A stretch of 64,000 nucleotides of DNA from Draconibacterium mangrovi_A (GTDB taxonomy: Bacteria; Bacteroidota; Bacteroidia; Bacteroidales; Prolixibacteraceae): contig NZ_JBBIXN010000001.1 in NCBI RefSeq assembly GCF_037646455.1, forward strand, positions 1 to 64,000. The letters run 5' to 3'. Positions 17,118 through 25,399 of the stretch are shown one piece after another. The translations under genes and the position numbers were made by a program. Position 1 is the stretch's first letter. Every line of letters begins with the position of its first letter. The notes under the pieces were generated by a model. The model searched no databases and was not told where the DNA came from. It saw nothing but the letters and a program-made list of their open reading frames with translations.

Positions 17118-17159
17118 GGATCCGATCCGTTTCGGTTTAAACTCATACGGATCGGATCC
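17118..17159 (-). terminator. Terminator hairpin of the dipeptidyl peptidase gene
   Basis: GGATCCGATCCGT (17118-17130) pairs perfectly with 17147-17159 around a 16-nt loop. On the minus strand it starts 8 nt after the peptidase stop and is followed by TTTTTAT. Confidence 0.75.
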
Positions 17160-17166
17160 CTTACGA

Positions 17167-19287
17167 CTACAAATAATCAAAAAAGTACTGACTTACTTTT
17201 TGCATCAGGTGGATGCGGTCTTTTCCGCGTACGTTATGCGGATGTATCGGGTAAGCAAAGAAATCGACCTGCTTCCCTTCTTTTACAGATTCGCGCAAAA
17301 ACTTCATGCTGTGCTGCATCACTACGGTCTGGTCCTGAACACCGTGGATCAGCATTAATTTTCCTTGCAGATCCTTGATATGCTTGGCCATGTTTGTTTC
17401 CTCGTATCCCTCCGGATTTTCCCGTGGCATGTCCATGTAACGCTCGCCGTACATGATTTCGTACATGCTCCAGTCGACCACCGGTCCGCCGGCAACACCC
17501 ACTTTAAACACCTCGGGGTGACGCAGCATCAGGTTCAGGGTCATAAATCCACCGTAGCTCCAGCCGTGCACACCAATACGTTCGGCATCCACATACGGCA
17601 GACTTTTCAGGTACTTGATGCCCTGCATCTGGTCTTCGGTTTCCAGAATCCCAAGCTGCCGATGAACAGCCGTTTCGAAAGCACGTCCGCGGCTATTGGT
17701 TCCCCGGTTATCCATGGTAAAAGCGATGTAGCCCTGCGAGGCCATGAAGTATTGCCACCAGCGCGCCTGGTTGTGCCAGGTTTTGTTTACCAGCTGAGAA
17801 TGCGGCCCGCCGTAAACATACACCACCACCGGGTATTTTTTTGAAGAATCGAAATCAGTCGGTAAAATCAAACGCCCGAACAGATCGTATTTGCCGTCCT
17901 TTGTTTTTAAAGTCATCAGTTTATTTTCGCCCAGCTGGTAATCCGCCAGCGGATCGTCGGCTATAAATACATTCCGTAGCAATTTCCCGTTGGTGCTCAC
18001 CAGATCCACTTTCCCGGGAACTGTGGTTCCGTTCCATCGATCGAAAAGATATGCAGCATCCGGACTCAGCGTTCCGTGATGAACGCCATCTTCTTTACTC
18101 AGGCGGATCGTTTCTCCGCTTTTTACATCCACTTTGTAAATGTTATTCTGCAGTACATCGTCCTTCGTACCTTCCACAAACAACTGCTTTTCCTTTTCAT
18201 CGAAACCAAGGACTGAAGTGACCTCCCACTCTCCTTTTGTAATTTGCTGCAGCAGTTCGCCATCCGTATTGTATTTGTACACATGAAACCAACCATCCTG
18301 GCGGCTCAGCCAGTAGAATTCATCAGGATTAACTTTCGAGAATTGTATCGGGTACAGGGGCTCCACATAAGTATCGGCCTGTTCTTCGAATAAGGTTTTA
18401 ACGCGCTCGCCGCCGGCAACATCGTAGCAATTCATTTGCATATGATTCTGCTCGCGGTTGAGTTCAGCCATGTAAATGTTTTTTTCATCGGGCGACCAGG
18501 CTACGTTGGTCAGAAAATGATCAAGTGGTTCACCGGTATGCAGAAACACCGTATTCCCACTTTCTAAATTATAAACACCCAAAGTAACATGATGACTCGC
18601 CATTCCTGCCATCGGATATTTCACCGGAGTGTATTCAGCCTCACGGGCCATAAAATCAACCAACGGATAGTCTTTTACCATGCTTTCGTCCTTTCGGTAA
18701 AAAGCGATGTAATTCGCCCTTGGAGAAATAAAAATGCCTCCTGATATACCAAATTCGTTGCGGTGTACCGTCATACCGTTTACGATTCCGTTTCCTCCGT
18801 CGCCGGTGATCTGCGTAACTTCGTTTTGCGCATCAACAACAAACAGGTTATTGTTCTGAACGTAGGCCACAAATTTTCCCTCTTTACTAAAATTCAGATC
18901 TTCCGCATCTTCAGGAACATCAATTTCATAGCTAAGTTGCTTTTTCACCGCGTCGATAACAAGGAAACTTTTTTTTGTTCTGATCAGCATTTCATTTTCC
19001 GAATTCCAGGAATAAGAGGGAAAGCGTTTAAAATCCTTGATGGCAATTTCGTTCAGCTGATCGACAGTAAGCAGCGTTTGCTTTTTACCTTTTTTTGCAT
19101 CGATCTCCACCAGTGCATTATCTTCAATCAAGGTGTAAGTTTCTGCAGTTCTCCAGGTCAGTCCGTTCACCGATTCAGGACGTAAATAAGTGTAACGCCC
19201 CCAAATGGCATCATCTAGACTCATTTGTTTGGTTTGGGCAATTGCAATCTGGCTGAGGATCAAAAACAAAAAGGTTATTCTCTTCAT
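17167..19287 (-). CDS. S9 family peptidase, dipeptidyl peptidase IV
   Basis: Exported serine peptidase that removes X-Pro or X-Ala dipeptides from peptide N-termini in the periplasm. The start at 19287 is chosen because the signal peptide MKRITFLFLILSQIAIAQ begins there; an upstream in-frame start would add 12 hydrophilic residues. An N-terminal eight-bladed beta-propeller (DPPIV_N) covers about 90-440, and the alpha/beta-hydrolase domain the last 230 residues. The triad is visible in 706-residue numbering: Ser577 in GWSYGG, Asp652 in HGVQDQ and His684 in YPIHPH. Length is normal. It stands alone, with a terminator hairpin directly after it. Confidence 0.93.
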   Translation of the reverse strand: MKRITFLFLILSQIAIAQTKQMSLDDAIWGRYTYLRPESVNGLTWRTAETYTLIEDNALVEIDAKKGKKQTLLTVDQLNEIAIKDFKRFPSYSWNSENEMLIRTKKSFLVIDAVKKQLSYEIDVPEDAEDLNFSKEGKFVAYVQNNNLFVVDAQNEVTQITGDGGNGIVNGMTVHRNEFGISGGIFISPRANYIAFYRKDESMVKDYPLVDFMAREAEYTPVKYPMAGMASHHVTLGVYNLESGNTVFLHTGEPLDHFLTNVAWSPDEKNIYMAELNREQNHMQMNCYDVAGGERVKTLFEEQADTYVEPLYPIQFSKVNPDEFYWLSRQDGWFHVYKYNTDGELLQQITKGEWEVTSVLGFDEKEKQLFVEGTKDDVLQNNIYKVDVKSGETIRLSKEDGVHHGTLSPDAAYLFDRWNGTTVPGKVDLVSTNGKLLRNVFIADDPLADYQLGENKLMTLKTKDGKYDLFGRLILPTDFDSSKKYPVVVYVYGGPHSQLVNKTWHNQARWWQYFMASQGYIAFTMDNRGTNSRGRAFETAVHRQLGILETEDQMQGIKYLKSLPYVDAERIGVHGWSYGGFMTLNLMLRHPEVFKVGVAGGPVVDWSMYEIMYGERYMDMPRENPEGYEETNMAKHIKDLQGKLMLIHGVQDQTVVMQHSMKFLRESVKEGKQVDFFAYPIHPHNVRGKDRIHLMQKVSQYFFDYL

Positions 19288-19352
19288 GGTTCTATCATTT
19301 GAATATGGGCGACGAAAATACACTCTGAGTGGCTATAAAAAAAGAAGAAGAA

Positions 19353-19799
19353 TCAGTTTTCCGCACTTGAATGATCGCTGACGATTTTCCATTGTCCATC
19401 TATCTTTTGAATTACCAGTGTAAAATGCCCGGCCGCATCGCCGATCTCGCGGGTTAGTTCGTAACGCCCGATCAAAAAGGCTGTTTTTTTGTCGATTTTC
19501 TGAAGACGAAGCACCTTAAACTCGAGATGCCCCATTGCTTTTTTATCGGGGTAACCTTTTTTGTAGCGCTCCAGCGTGGCATCCCAGCCATAAACCGGGC
19601 CGTTTCCTCCAACAAATGCCAGTTGATCGGAGTGCCAGTAGGTTTCCATAAATATTTCTAGATTGCCGGCGTTCCAGGCTTCTTTTTGTTTTTCGAGCAC
19701 CGCCAATACGGCCGATCTTTCCTTTGCTGTTAATTCGTTTTTTGCTGAAACACTCAATGCAAATGTGCTCAATACCAGGAGTAGAAGAATTCTGTTCAT
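19353..19799 (-). CDS. DUF4440/SnoaL-like NTF2-fold exported protein
   Basis: A 148-residue protein with a cleavable signal peptide (about 1-19, ending VSAK). The remainder has the DUF4440 pattern: LEKQKEAWNAGNLEIFMETY at about 34-53, LAFVGGNGPVYGWDATLERY at about 60-79, and a terminal FTLVIQKIDGQWKIVSDHSS. NTF2-fold proteins of this sort bind small ligands; no reaction can be assigned. It lies 65 nt upstream of the peptidase start on the same strand and may share its transcript. Confidence 0.8.
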   Translation of the reverse strand: MNRILLLLVLSTFALSVSAKNELTAKERSAVLAVLEKQKEAWNAGNLEIFMETYWHSDQLAFVGGNGPVYGWDATLERYKKGYPDKKAMGHLEFKVLRLQKIDKKTAFLIGRYELTREIGDAAGHFTLVIQKIDGQWKIVSDHSSAEN

Positions 19800-20147
19800 G
19801 TTTCTTGATTTTAGTTTGTATGCCTTACTTTTTTACAAAGTAGTCACCCTGAACTTGTTAAAGATGCCTCGCTATGCTCGGAATGACAAAGTATATTAGG
19901 CGCTAGCAGTGGCTGGAATGTTTTGGCGGTATATCGCCAAAACATTCCAGCCACTGCCCCACTTTACAAACCCCGTGTCATTCTGAGCGCAATAAAATGA
20001 AGCGAAAGAATCTTCTCATAAATTCATTTTTATCTGACATCAATAATAAAGCGATTAAAATAACTGAATTTTCGCTGAAATAAACATGATTTTCCGATTC
20101 TTGAACAAATTACTGTTGGTCAGAGTTCTATGTTAAAATACTAAATC
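19800..20147. other. Intergenic repeat-rich stretch
   Basis: No gene. It contains two diverged fragments that look like a dispersed repeat (about 19843-19885 with TCACCCTGAACTTGTTAAAG, and about 19976-20012 with GTCATTCTGAGCGCAA) on either side of the 23-bp palindrome listed next. Confidence 0.5.
19906..19957. repeat. Perfect 23-bp palindrome with 6-nt loop
   Basis: Bases 19906-19928 (starting GCAGTGGCTGG, ending TTTTGGCG) pair without mismatch with 19935-19957 around GTATAT. There is no T run after it on either strand, so a plain terminator is not the best reading. It sits between fragments of a dispersed repeat. Confidence 0.85.
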
Positions 20148-21035
20148 ATGAAGCAGCATAAGAAAGAAGACATCAAACAGGAAGTTTTTGATTTATACGA
20201 CGAATATGCACACAACAAAATCGACCGCCGGCAATTTGTCGAACGATTAAGTGCTTATGCCGTTGGCGGCTTAACGGTATCGTCGCTAATGAGTTTTATA
20301 ATGCCCGATTACCAGCTGAAGATCCAGGTAAAAGCTGATGACTCACGACTAAAAACGGAAACGATCGAATATTCATCACCCAAAGGTGGCGGAACCATTA
20401 AGGCACAACTTTCGCGACCTGCGGGCAACAATAAGAAACTTCCGGGGATTGTGGTGGTTCATGAAAACAGGGGACTGAATCCGCATATTGCTGATGTTGG
20501 CCGAAGAGCCGCTCTTGAAGGTTTTATTTCTGTTTCGCCCGACGCACTGACACCACTGGGAGGATATCCCGGGAACGATGATGATGGCAGGACCCTACAA
20601 CGTCAACGCGACAGAAATGAGATGCTGGAAGATTTTATTGCCGCCTTTGGAACCCTGAAAAATCATCCGGAATGCGACGGCAATATTGGCGTAGTTGGTT
20701 TTTGCTTTGGCGGCTGGATCTCGAATATGATGGCCGTTCGTGTGCCTGAATTGAAAGCAGCCATACCATTTTATGGTGGCCAACCCGATGATCAAGATGT
20801 ACCCAAAATTCAGGCGCCGCTGTTGTTGCACTATGCCGGTCTCGACCAACGCGTAAATGCAGGTTGGCCTACTTACGAAGCGGCTCTTAAAGCCAACAAT
20901 AAAGAATACACGGCCTACATTTACGAGGGGGTGAATCACGGATTTCATAACGATACTACGCCACGTTACGATGAGAAAGCCGCCAAACTGGCCTGGCAAC
21001 GAACCGTTGATTTTTTCAGGAAGAAATTAGTTTAA
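20148..21035 (+). CDS. Dienelactone hydrolase family protein
   Basis: Alpha/beta-hydrolase with a Cys-Asp-His triad: Cys186 in GFCFGG, Asp233 in YAGLDQR, His264 in GVNHGF. The family motif HENRGL is at 105-110. Residues 1-50 form an N-terminal extension with a moderately hydrophobic helix (about 36-51) preceded by DRRQF, which looks like a membrane anchor or a weak Tat-like signal. Known relatives cleave cyclic esters or lactones; the substrate here is unknown. It has its own transcription unit. Confidence 0.88.
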   Translation: MKQHKKEDIKQEVFDLYDEYAHNKIDRRQFVERLSAYAVGGLTVSSLMSFIMPDYQLKIQVKADDSRLKTETIEYSSPKGGGTIKAQLSRPAGNNKKLPGIVVVHENRGLNPHIADVGRRAALEGFISVSPDALTPLGGYPGNDDDGRTLQRQRDRNEMLEDFIAAFGTLKNHPECDGNIGVVGFCFGGWISNMMAVRVPELKAAIPFYGGQPDDQDVPKIQAPLLLHYAGLDQRVNAGWPTYEAALKANNKEYTAYIYEGVNHGFHNDTTPRYDEKAAKLAWQRTVDFFRKKLV

Positions 21036-21084
21036 TCCGGTATAATTTCCTGCAACTTTTAGATGGAGTCGATAGATATTCGAG

Positions 21085-21109
21085 TCTGTTTGTTACTTTT
21101 ACAAACAGA
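21085..21109 (+). promoter_or_regulatory. Inverted repeat just before the GH5 start codon
   Basis: TCTGTTTGT (21085-21093) and ACAAACAGA (21101-21109) are perfect 9-bp arms around 7 nt, ending 15 nt before the ATG. A TAnnTTT(A) -7-like box (TACTTTTA, 21094-21101) lies within it. It could be an operator or a translational hairpin. Confidence 0.4.
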
Positions 21110-21124
21110 ACGAAATCAAACCTT

Positions 21125-22849
21125 ATGCGACCAATTATTCTGATACTGTTTATTTTGAGCCAGCTTTCTCTTGTTGCCCAGAATCGTGATCATGCTTTTC
21201 AAATTAATGATAGACTCGGGCGCGGGATCAATTACGGAAATATGTTTGAAGCCCCGACTGAAACCGGCTGGGGAAATCCCTGGCAACCGGAATATGCAAA
21301 AATGATCGCCGATCTCGGTTTTAATCACGTACGTATTCTGATTCGCTGGGAACCGGAAGCCAGAAGTTCCTCCACAACACCTTACACGATTGAAGCCACT
21401 TTCCTTAACCGTATAAAAGAGGTTGTCGATTCGGCGCTGAATAACGGACTGATGGCGATCATTAACATGCACCACCACGAAGCTCTATTCGAAGATCCGG
21501 ATGGGCAAAAAGCCAGGTTTCTGGCACAGTGGGAACAGATTTCTGAGTTCTTCAAAGATTACCCCGACGATCTTCTTTTCGAGATTTTAAATGAACCTAA
21601 TGGCAATATGACGGCCACCAAATGGAATACTTTTCTTGTTGACGCACTGGCAAAGATCAGGGTAAAAAATCCTACCCGCGTAGTTCTTATTGGTACTCCT
21701 GAATGGGGCGGTTTAGGCGGCTTATCAAAACTGCAACTCCCAAATGACGACAATATCATTTTGACCATCCACTACTACAATCCGTTTCATTTTACACACC
21801 AGGGAGCGGAGTGGTCGGAAGGATCGGACGCCTGGCTGGGGACAAAATGGAACGATACCGAAACAGAACGCCAGGTTGTTCAAAATGATTTTGCGCCCTT
21901 AAAAACAATGGAAGAGCAACAAAATATTCCTGTTCACATCGGCGAATTCGGAGCTTATAATAAAGCCGACGAAACATCGCGAAAAAAATGGACCACCTAC
22001 CTGGCCCGTTACTTCGAATCGCTGAACTGGAGCTGGGCCTATTGGGAATTCAGTGCAGGTTTTGGGATCTACAATCCCGGCAGCGACACTTACAACCAGT
22101 TTCTGGTCGATGCACTGCTTCATAATCCGATGCCCGAACCGGCTTATTATGTCGGAACTCCTGTTTACACCTCCGATTTTTCGCAAAACACTTCAGGCTG
22201 GAACCTTTACACGCAGGGCGGTGCAGTTGCGATCAAAGAAAATTCATCGGGTAATCTCCATGTAACTATAAGCAATGTTGGCACTGAAAACTGGCACATT
22301 CAACTGGTAAAAAACAATGTCCGGCTCGAAGCCGGTAAAAAATACCGGGTCACATTCACAGCAAAAGCGGCCGGGCAGCGACAAATAAATGCATATACCG
22401 GGCAAAGTGTTTCGCCATGGTCATCGTACAGTGGATACAATAGCCCCACTCTTGGTACAGAATTCCTCACCTATTCGTATGTTTTCGACATGAACGTGAA
22501 TGATAATGCCGCCCGCATCGTTTTCGACATAGGACACTCGGCTGAAAATGTCAGCATTAAATCGGTTATCCTCGAAGAAATAAAACTACAGGAACCTTCT
22601 TCCTCGCATATTATGAAGGACGTGGACAGCAATATTTTTCCCAACCCGGTTCAAAATGAACTGACCGTTGATAACCGTGATGATTTCCAGGAGATTGTGG
22701 TAAGCAATCTGCAGGGAAGCGTTGTTTTCAGCCGGACTTTAAATAACTTTAACAACCTGATTGATATGAGTCCGTTAAGTTCTGGCATTTATTTTGTTTC
22801 CCTTCAAAATCAGAAAAACAGATTTACGACGAAAATCATTAAAAATTAA
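21125..22849 (+). CDS. GH5 endoglycanase with CBM and type IX secretion tail
   Basis: Secreted endo-acting glycosidase (cellulase-type GH5). Signal peptide about 1-19. The GH5 barrel covers about 28-335 with acid/base Glu157 in EILNEPNG and nucleophile Glu274 in HIGEFGAYN; MHHHEA at 115-120 and HYYNPF near 216-221 are typical substrate-site segments. A CBM4/9-like beta-sandwich follows at about 345-485 (YTSDFSQNTSGWNLYTQGGA…). The last 75 residues form a Por/T9SS sorting domain (IFPNPVQNELTV … GIYFVSL), so the protein is exported across the outer membrane and may be surface-attached. Substrate is a beta-glucan or beta-mannan type chain; the subfamily cannot be fixed. The SIMPL gene follows at 4 nt. 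Confidence 0.9.
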   Translation: MRPIILILFILSQLSLVAQNRDHAFQINDRLGRGINYGNMFEAPTETGWGNPWQPEYAKMIADLGFNHVRILIRWEPEARSSSTTPYTIEATFLNRIKEVVDSALNNGLMAIINMHHHEALFEDPDGQKARFLAQWEQISEFFKDYPDDLLFEILNEPNGNMTATKWNTFLVDALAKIRVKNPTRVVLIGTPEWGGLGGLSKLQLPNDDNIILTIHYYNPFHFTHQGAEWSEGSDAWLGTKWNDTETERQVVQNDFAPLKTMEEQQNIPVHIGEFGAYNKADETSRKKWTTYLARYFESLNWSWAYWEFSAGFGIYNPGSDTYNQFLVDALLHNPMPEPAYYVGTPVYTSDFSQNTSGWNLYTQGGAVAIKENSSGNLHVTISNVGTENWHIQLVKNNVRLEAGKKYRVTFTAKAAGQRQINAYTGQSVSPWSSYSGYNSPTLGTEFLTYSYVFDMNVNDNAARIVFDIGHSAENVSIKSVILEEIKLQEPSSSHIMKDVDSNIFPNPVQNELTVDNRDDFQEIVVSNLQGSVVFSRTLNNFNNLIDMSPLSSGIYFVSLQNQKNRFTTKIIKN

Positions 22850-22853
22850 GGTC

Positions 22854-23585
22854 ATGAAAAAAGCTATTTTAGGTATTGCCGCAGTGCTGATTACATCAAT
22901 AACATTCGCACAAAATAATTCAAGCAGTCTGATTACGGTTGAAGGGAAATCATCGATTAAACTAATTCCCGAAGAATTGTATTTTACCGTCAACCTCAGC
23001 GCTAAAGACAACAACTACGACGTTTGTGCCGATATGGCCGTTGAGAAACTTTCAAACATAAAACAGTTGTTTATCGATAACAGCATCGATGAAGATCTGC
23101 TGAAATCAAACAGCTACTCCATCCGTGAGATCAATAAATACGATCCGCAGACGCGTAAACAGGTATTCGAAGGTTACGAAGCCAACATCCCGCTAACTAT
23201 TAAAACAAAAAGGGATTACAAAAAGAACGACCTGATTTTTACCTTGATCAAACAAAACCTGGAATCGAATTTCAACCTGAACTTTTCACTTTCTGATGAG
23301 CAAATGGAAGAAGTTAAGGAGAAACTTATTGCGCTGGCCGTTCAGGATGCCAAACAAAAAGCACAGTGGATAACAAAAGCCTCGGAAACAGAACTGGGAA
23401 ACATAAAGAATATCCAATACGGCGAACCCCGACTGATCAGAGGATACAACAACAGCATGGAATTGATGACTGCTGATATTATGCCGATAACCCGGGAAGC
23501 AAGTGCAAAAATAACCGAGGTACTTTCGCCCAACGAAATTGAAATGCGAACCAATATTGTTATTTCGTGGGAAATTAAACAATAA
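22854..23585 (+). CDS. SIMPL (DUF541) domain protein
   Basis: Exported 243-residue protein. The start at 22854 is chosen since the signal peptide MKKAILGIAAVLITSITFAQ begins there, 4 nt after the GH5 stop. The mature part opens with ITVEGKSSIKLIPEELYFTV, the hallmark of SIMPL proteins, and continues with KLSNIKQLFIDNSID and QDAKQKAQWITKAS segments. The family forms periplasmic or outer-membrane assemblies; a role in oxidative stress has been proposed for some members, but no activity can be claimed here. Operon with the GH5 gene is likely from the spacing. Confidence 0.85.
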   Translation: MKKAILGIAAVLITSITFAQNNSSSLITVEGKSSIKLIPEELYFTVNLSAKDNNYDVCADMAVEKLSNIKQLFIDNSIDEDLLKSNSYSIREINKYDPQTRKQVFEGYEANIPLTIKTKRDYKKNDLIFTLIKQNLESNFNLNFSLSDEQMEEVKEKLIALAVQDAKQKAQWITKASETELGNIKNIQYGEPRLIRGYNNSMELMTADIMPITREASAKITEVLSPNEIEMRTNIVISWEIKQ

Positions 23586-23659
23586 AGACAAGGTTCTTAA
23601 TTCATTTTTAAATATTTGTTGATTCATCCGGGAACTTTCTGCATGTTCTGCGGTTCTAT

Positions 23660-23667
23660 TACTTTTG
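23660..23667 (+). promoter_or_regulatory. Candidate Bacteroidota -7 box for the HAD/AEC unit
   Basis: TACTTTTG matches TAnnTTTG and lies 19 nt before the HAD start codon. At the -33 spacing only a weak TTCT is found, so the assignment is tentative. Confidence 0.35.
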
Positions 23668-23686
23668 AGCACAAATTAATTTTACA

Positions 23687-24301
23687 ATGGGAATTTCAGT
23701 TCATCCAGAGGCAAAAGCTTTAATCTTTGATTTAGACGGAACCCTGTCGAACTCGCTGCCGGTACACATTGCAACGTGGAAAATAGTAGGTGAAAAATAC
23801 GGTTTTGAGTTTGATCCGAACATTATTCTCGAAATGACGGGCCGGCCGACGATCGAATTTGCCAAACGGATTATTGAACGATACAATATTAGCGAAGATC
23901 CAAATGTGCTGGTGAAGTTAAAACAACAGTCGTTCTGGGACCTTGCACATTTGCTTGAACCTGTTGCTGAAGTGATCTCCATTGTTAAAAATTACCACGG
24001 TAAATTGCCTGTATCGGTAGGAACAGGAGCAAGCGGACGCAGCGCTGAAGTTCAGTTAAAAGCACTGGGATTAAGCGACTATTTTGACGTTGTAGTGTCC
24101 GCCGACGATGTGGAGAAACACAAACCACATCCGGAAACGTTTTTAAAATGTGCTGAATTAATGGGAGTTGAACCTCAGTTTTGCCAGGTCTTCGAAGATG
24201 GCGACCTGGGCATTTCGGCAGCCAAAGAGGCGGGAATGTTTGTCACCGATATTCGCGAGCACATTAACTACGGCGAATGGGCCGTTTCTGCCAATAAATA
24301 A
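23687..24301 (+). CDS. HAD-family phosphatase, beta-phosphoglucomutase-like
   Basis: Cytoplasmic HAD-superfamily hydrolase of 204 residues, subfamily I with an alpha-helical cap. Motif I is FDLDGTL with Asp15 (nucleophile) and Asp17. Motif II lies in SVGTGASGRS, the motif III Lys in VEKHKPHPETF, and motif IV in FEDGDLGISAAKEAGM. The pattern is closest to YqaB/PGMB-type sugar-phosphate phosphatases; the substrate is not determined. The AEC transporter follows after 7 nt, so both are on one transcript. Confidence 0.88.
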   Translation: MGISVHPEAKALIFDLDGTLSNSLPVHIATWKIVGEKYGFEFDPNIILEMTGRPTIEFAKRIIERYNISEDPNVLVKLKQQSFWDLAHLLEPVAEVISIVKNYHGKLPVSVGTGASGRSAEVQLKALGLSDYFDVVVSADDVEKHKPHPETFLKCAELMGVEPQFCQVFEDGDLGISAAKEAGMFVTDIREHINYGEWAVSANK

Positions 24302-24308
24302 GATAACT

Positions 24309-25238
24309 ATGGCGCATTTTCTGCTCGCCCTAAAAACAGTCGCACCACTATTTCTCATTATATTCACCGGAATTTTATTCTCACGCAGCAAAGTCAGCTC
24401 TGAAGCCTGGGTTGATGTGCTGAACAAATATGCCTTGTACATTGGCTTTCCGGCACTGGTTGTGGCATCACTGATGCATTTAAAGATCGGGGAGCAATCC
24501 TATACACAGCTCATTATTCTTAACTCGGTTTATATTGTGGTTTGTATGCTGTTTGCCTACCCTGTTGGCAAACTATTTCGTTTCCCGAAAAAAACCCGGC
24601 GAACACTGTTTCTCATCCTTCCATTTGGAAACATTGCCTACCTGGGTATTCCGGTGCTGCAAAATGCGCTGGGCGATGCCATTTTACCTGTGGCAGCCAT
24701 TATCTCTGCCGTCTTTGTTTTCTGGCTATTAACGCTGGCACTTGTTCTGGTTGAAATTAGCGGCGAAGAACAACTTCACCTGAAAACTCTCTCTTTGAAT
24801 TTGCTGAAGAATCCCTTATTGCTTTCGGTTTTCGCAGGAATGATTTTAGTGGTTTTTCGCATTCAGCTTCCTGTATTTATTGCTGATACCATCCAGTTCT
24901 TTTCCGATTCGGTAACTGCTGTAGTCCTGTTTTCGCTGGGCATATTTTTAGGCATGCAGAAGATTGGCCGGCTAAAAAAATGGTACACCGTTTTTGGTTT
25001 TGTGGTGGCTACCATGATCATTCTGCCCTTTTTCTATTTCCTTGCATTAAAAACGACTAACCTGGATGCTGAATTTTTAAAAGCTTCCGTGATTGATGCA
25101 GCCATGCCATTGGGACTTACTCCTTATGCCATTTCGCTGCAATATAAACTCGACACTAAACTGGCTGCCCGAATTGTTGTACTTGGCACATTATTGTCTG
25201 TAGTTATTCTTCCTTTGTGGATAGCTTTTTTGGGTTAA
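24309..25238 (+). CDS. AEC (auxin efflux carrier) family transporter
   Basis: Inner-membrane transporter of 309 residues with about ten hydrophobic helices in a 5+5 arrangement. The start at 24309 is chosen because upstream in-frame sequence lies inside the HAD gene. Family features are LLKNPLLLSVFAGMILVV near the middle (about 158-175) and the C-terminal half with VIDAAMPLGLTPYAIS. AEC proteins export or import organic anions; no substrate can be given. Encoded directly behind the HAD phosphatase, though a functional link is only suggested by spacing. Confidence 0.88.
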   Translation: MAHFLLALKTVAPLFLIIFTGILFSRSKVSSEAWVDVLNKYALYIGFPALVVASLMHLKIGEQSYTQLIILNSVYIVVCMLFAYPVGKLFRFPKKTRRTLFLILPFGNIAYLGIPVLQNALGDAILPVAAIISAVFVFWLLTLALVLVEISGEEQLHLKTLSLNLLKNPLLLSVFAGMILVVFRIQLPVFIADTIQFFSDSVTAVVLFSLGIFLGMQKIGRLKKWYTVFGFVVATMIILPFFYFLALKTTNLDAEFLKASVIDAAMPLGLTPYAISLQYKLDTKLAARIVVLGTLLSVVILPLWIAFLG

Positions 25239-25260
25239 TTACCTACTATTACTATAATTC

Positions 25261-25305
25261 TTTCGGAAGTATAAGTCATATTTTTTTCGGGTGAGCCTTC
25301 CGAAA
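25261..25305. repeat. 9-bp inverted repeat between AEC and lipoprotein genes
   Basis: TTTCGGAAG (25261-25269) and CTTCCGAAA (25297-25305) are perfect arms around 27 nt that include a run of seven T. It may terminate the AEC transcript or act as an operator for the next gene. Confidence 0.4.
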
Positions 25306-25327
25306 CTTTACAACATTTTATTCTCTT

Positions 25328-25358
25328 TTTGAGTAACAATATCTTTTTTGTAATTTCC
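25328..25358 (+). promoter_or_regulatory. Candidate promoter of the repeat lipoprotein
   Basis: TTTG at 25328-25331, a 19-nt spacer and TAATTTCC at 25351-25358 fit the Bacteroidota -33/-7 layout, with an imperfect -7 box. The start codon is at 25400. Confidence 0.35.
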
Positions 25359-25399
25359 ATACAATTATGGACGCAACTTAACTTAAATGAATCATCAGC

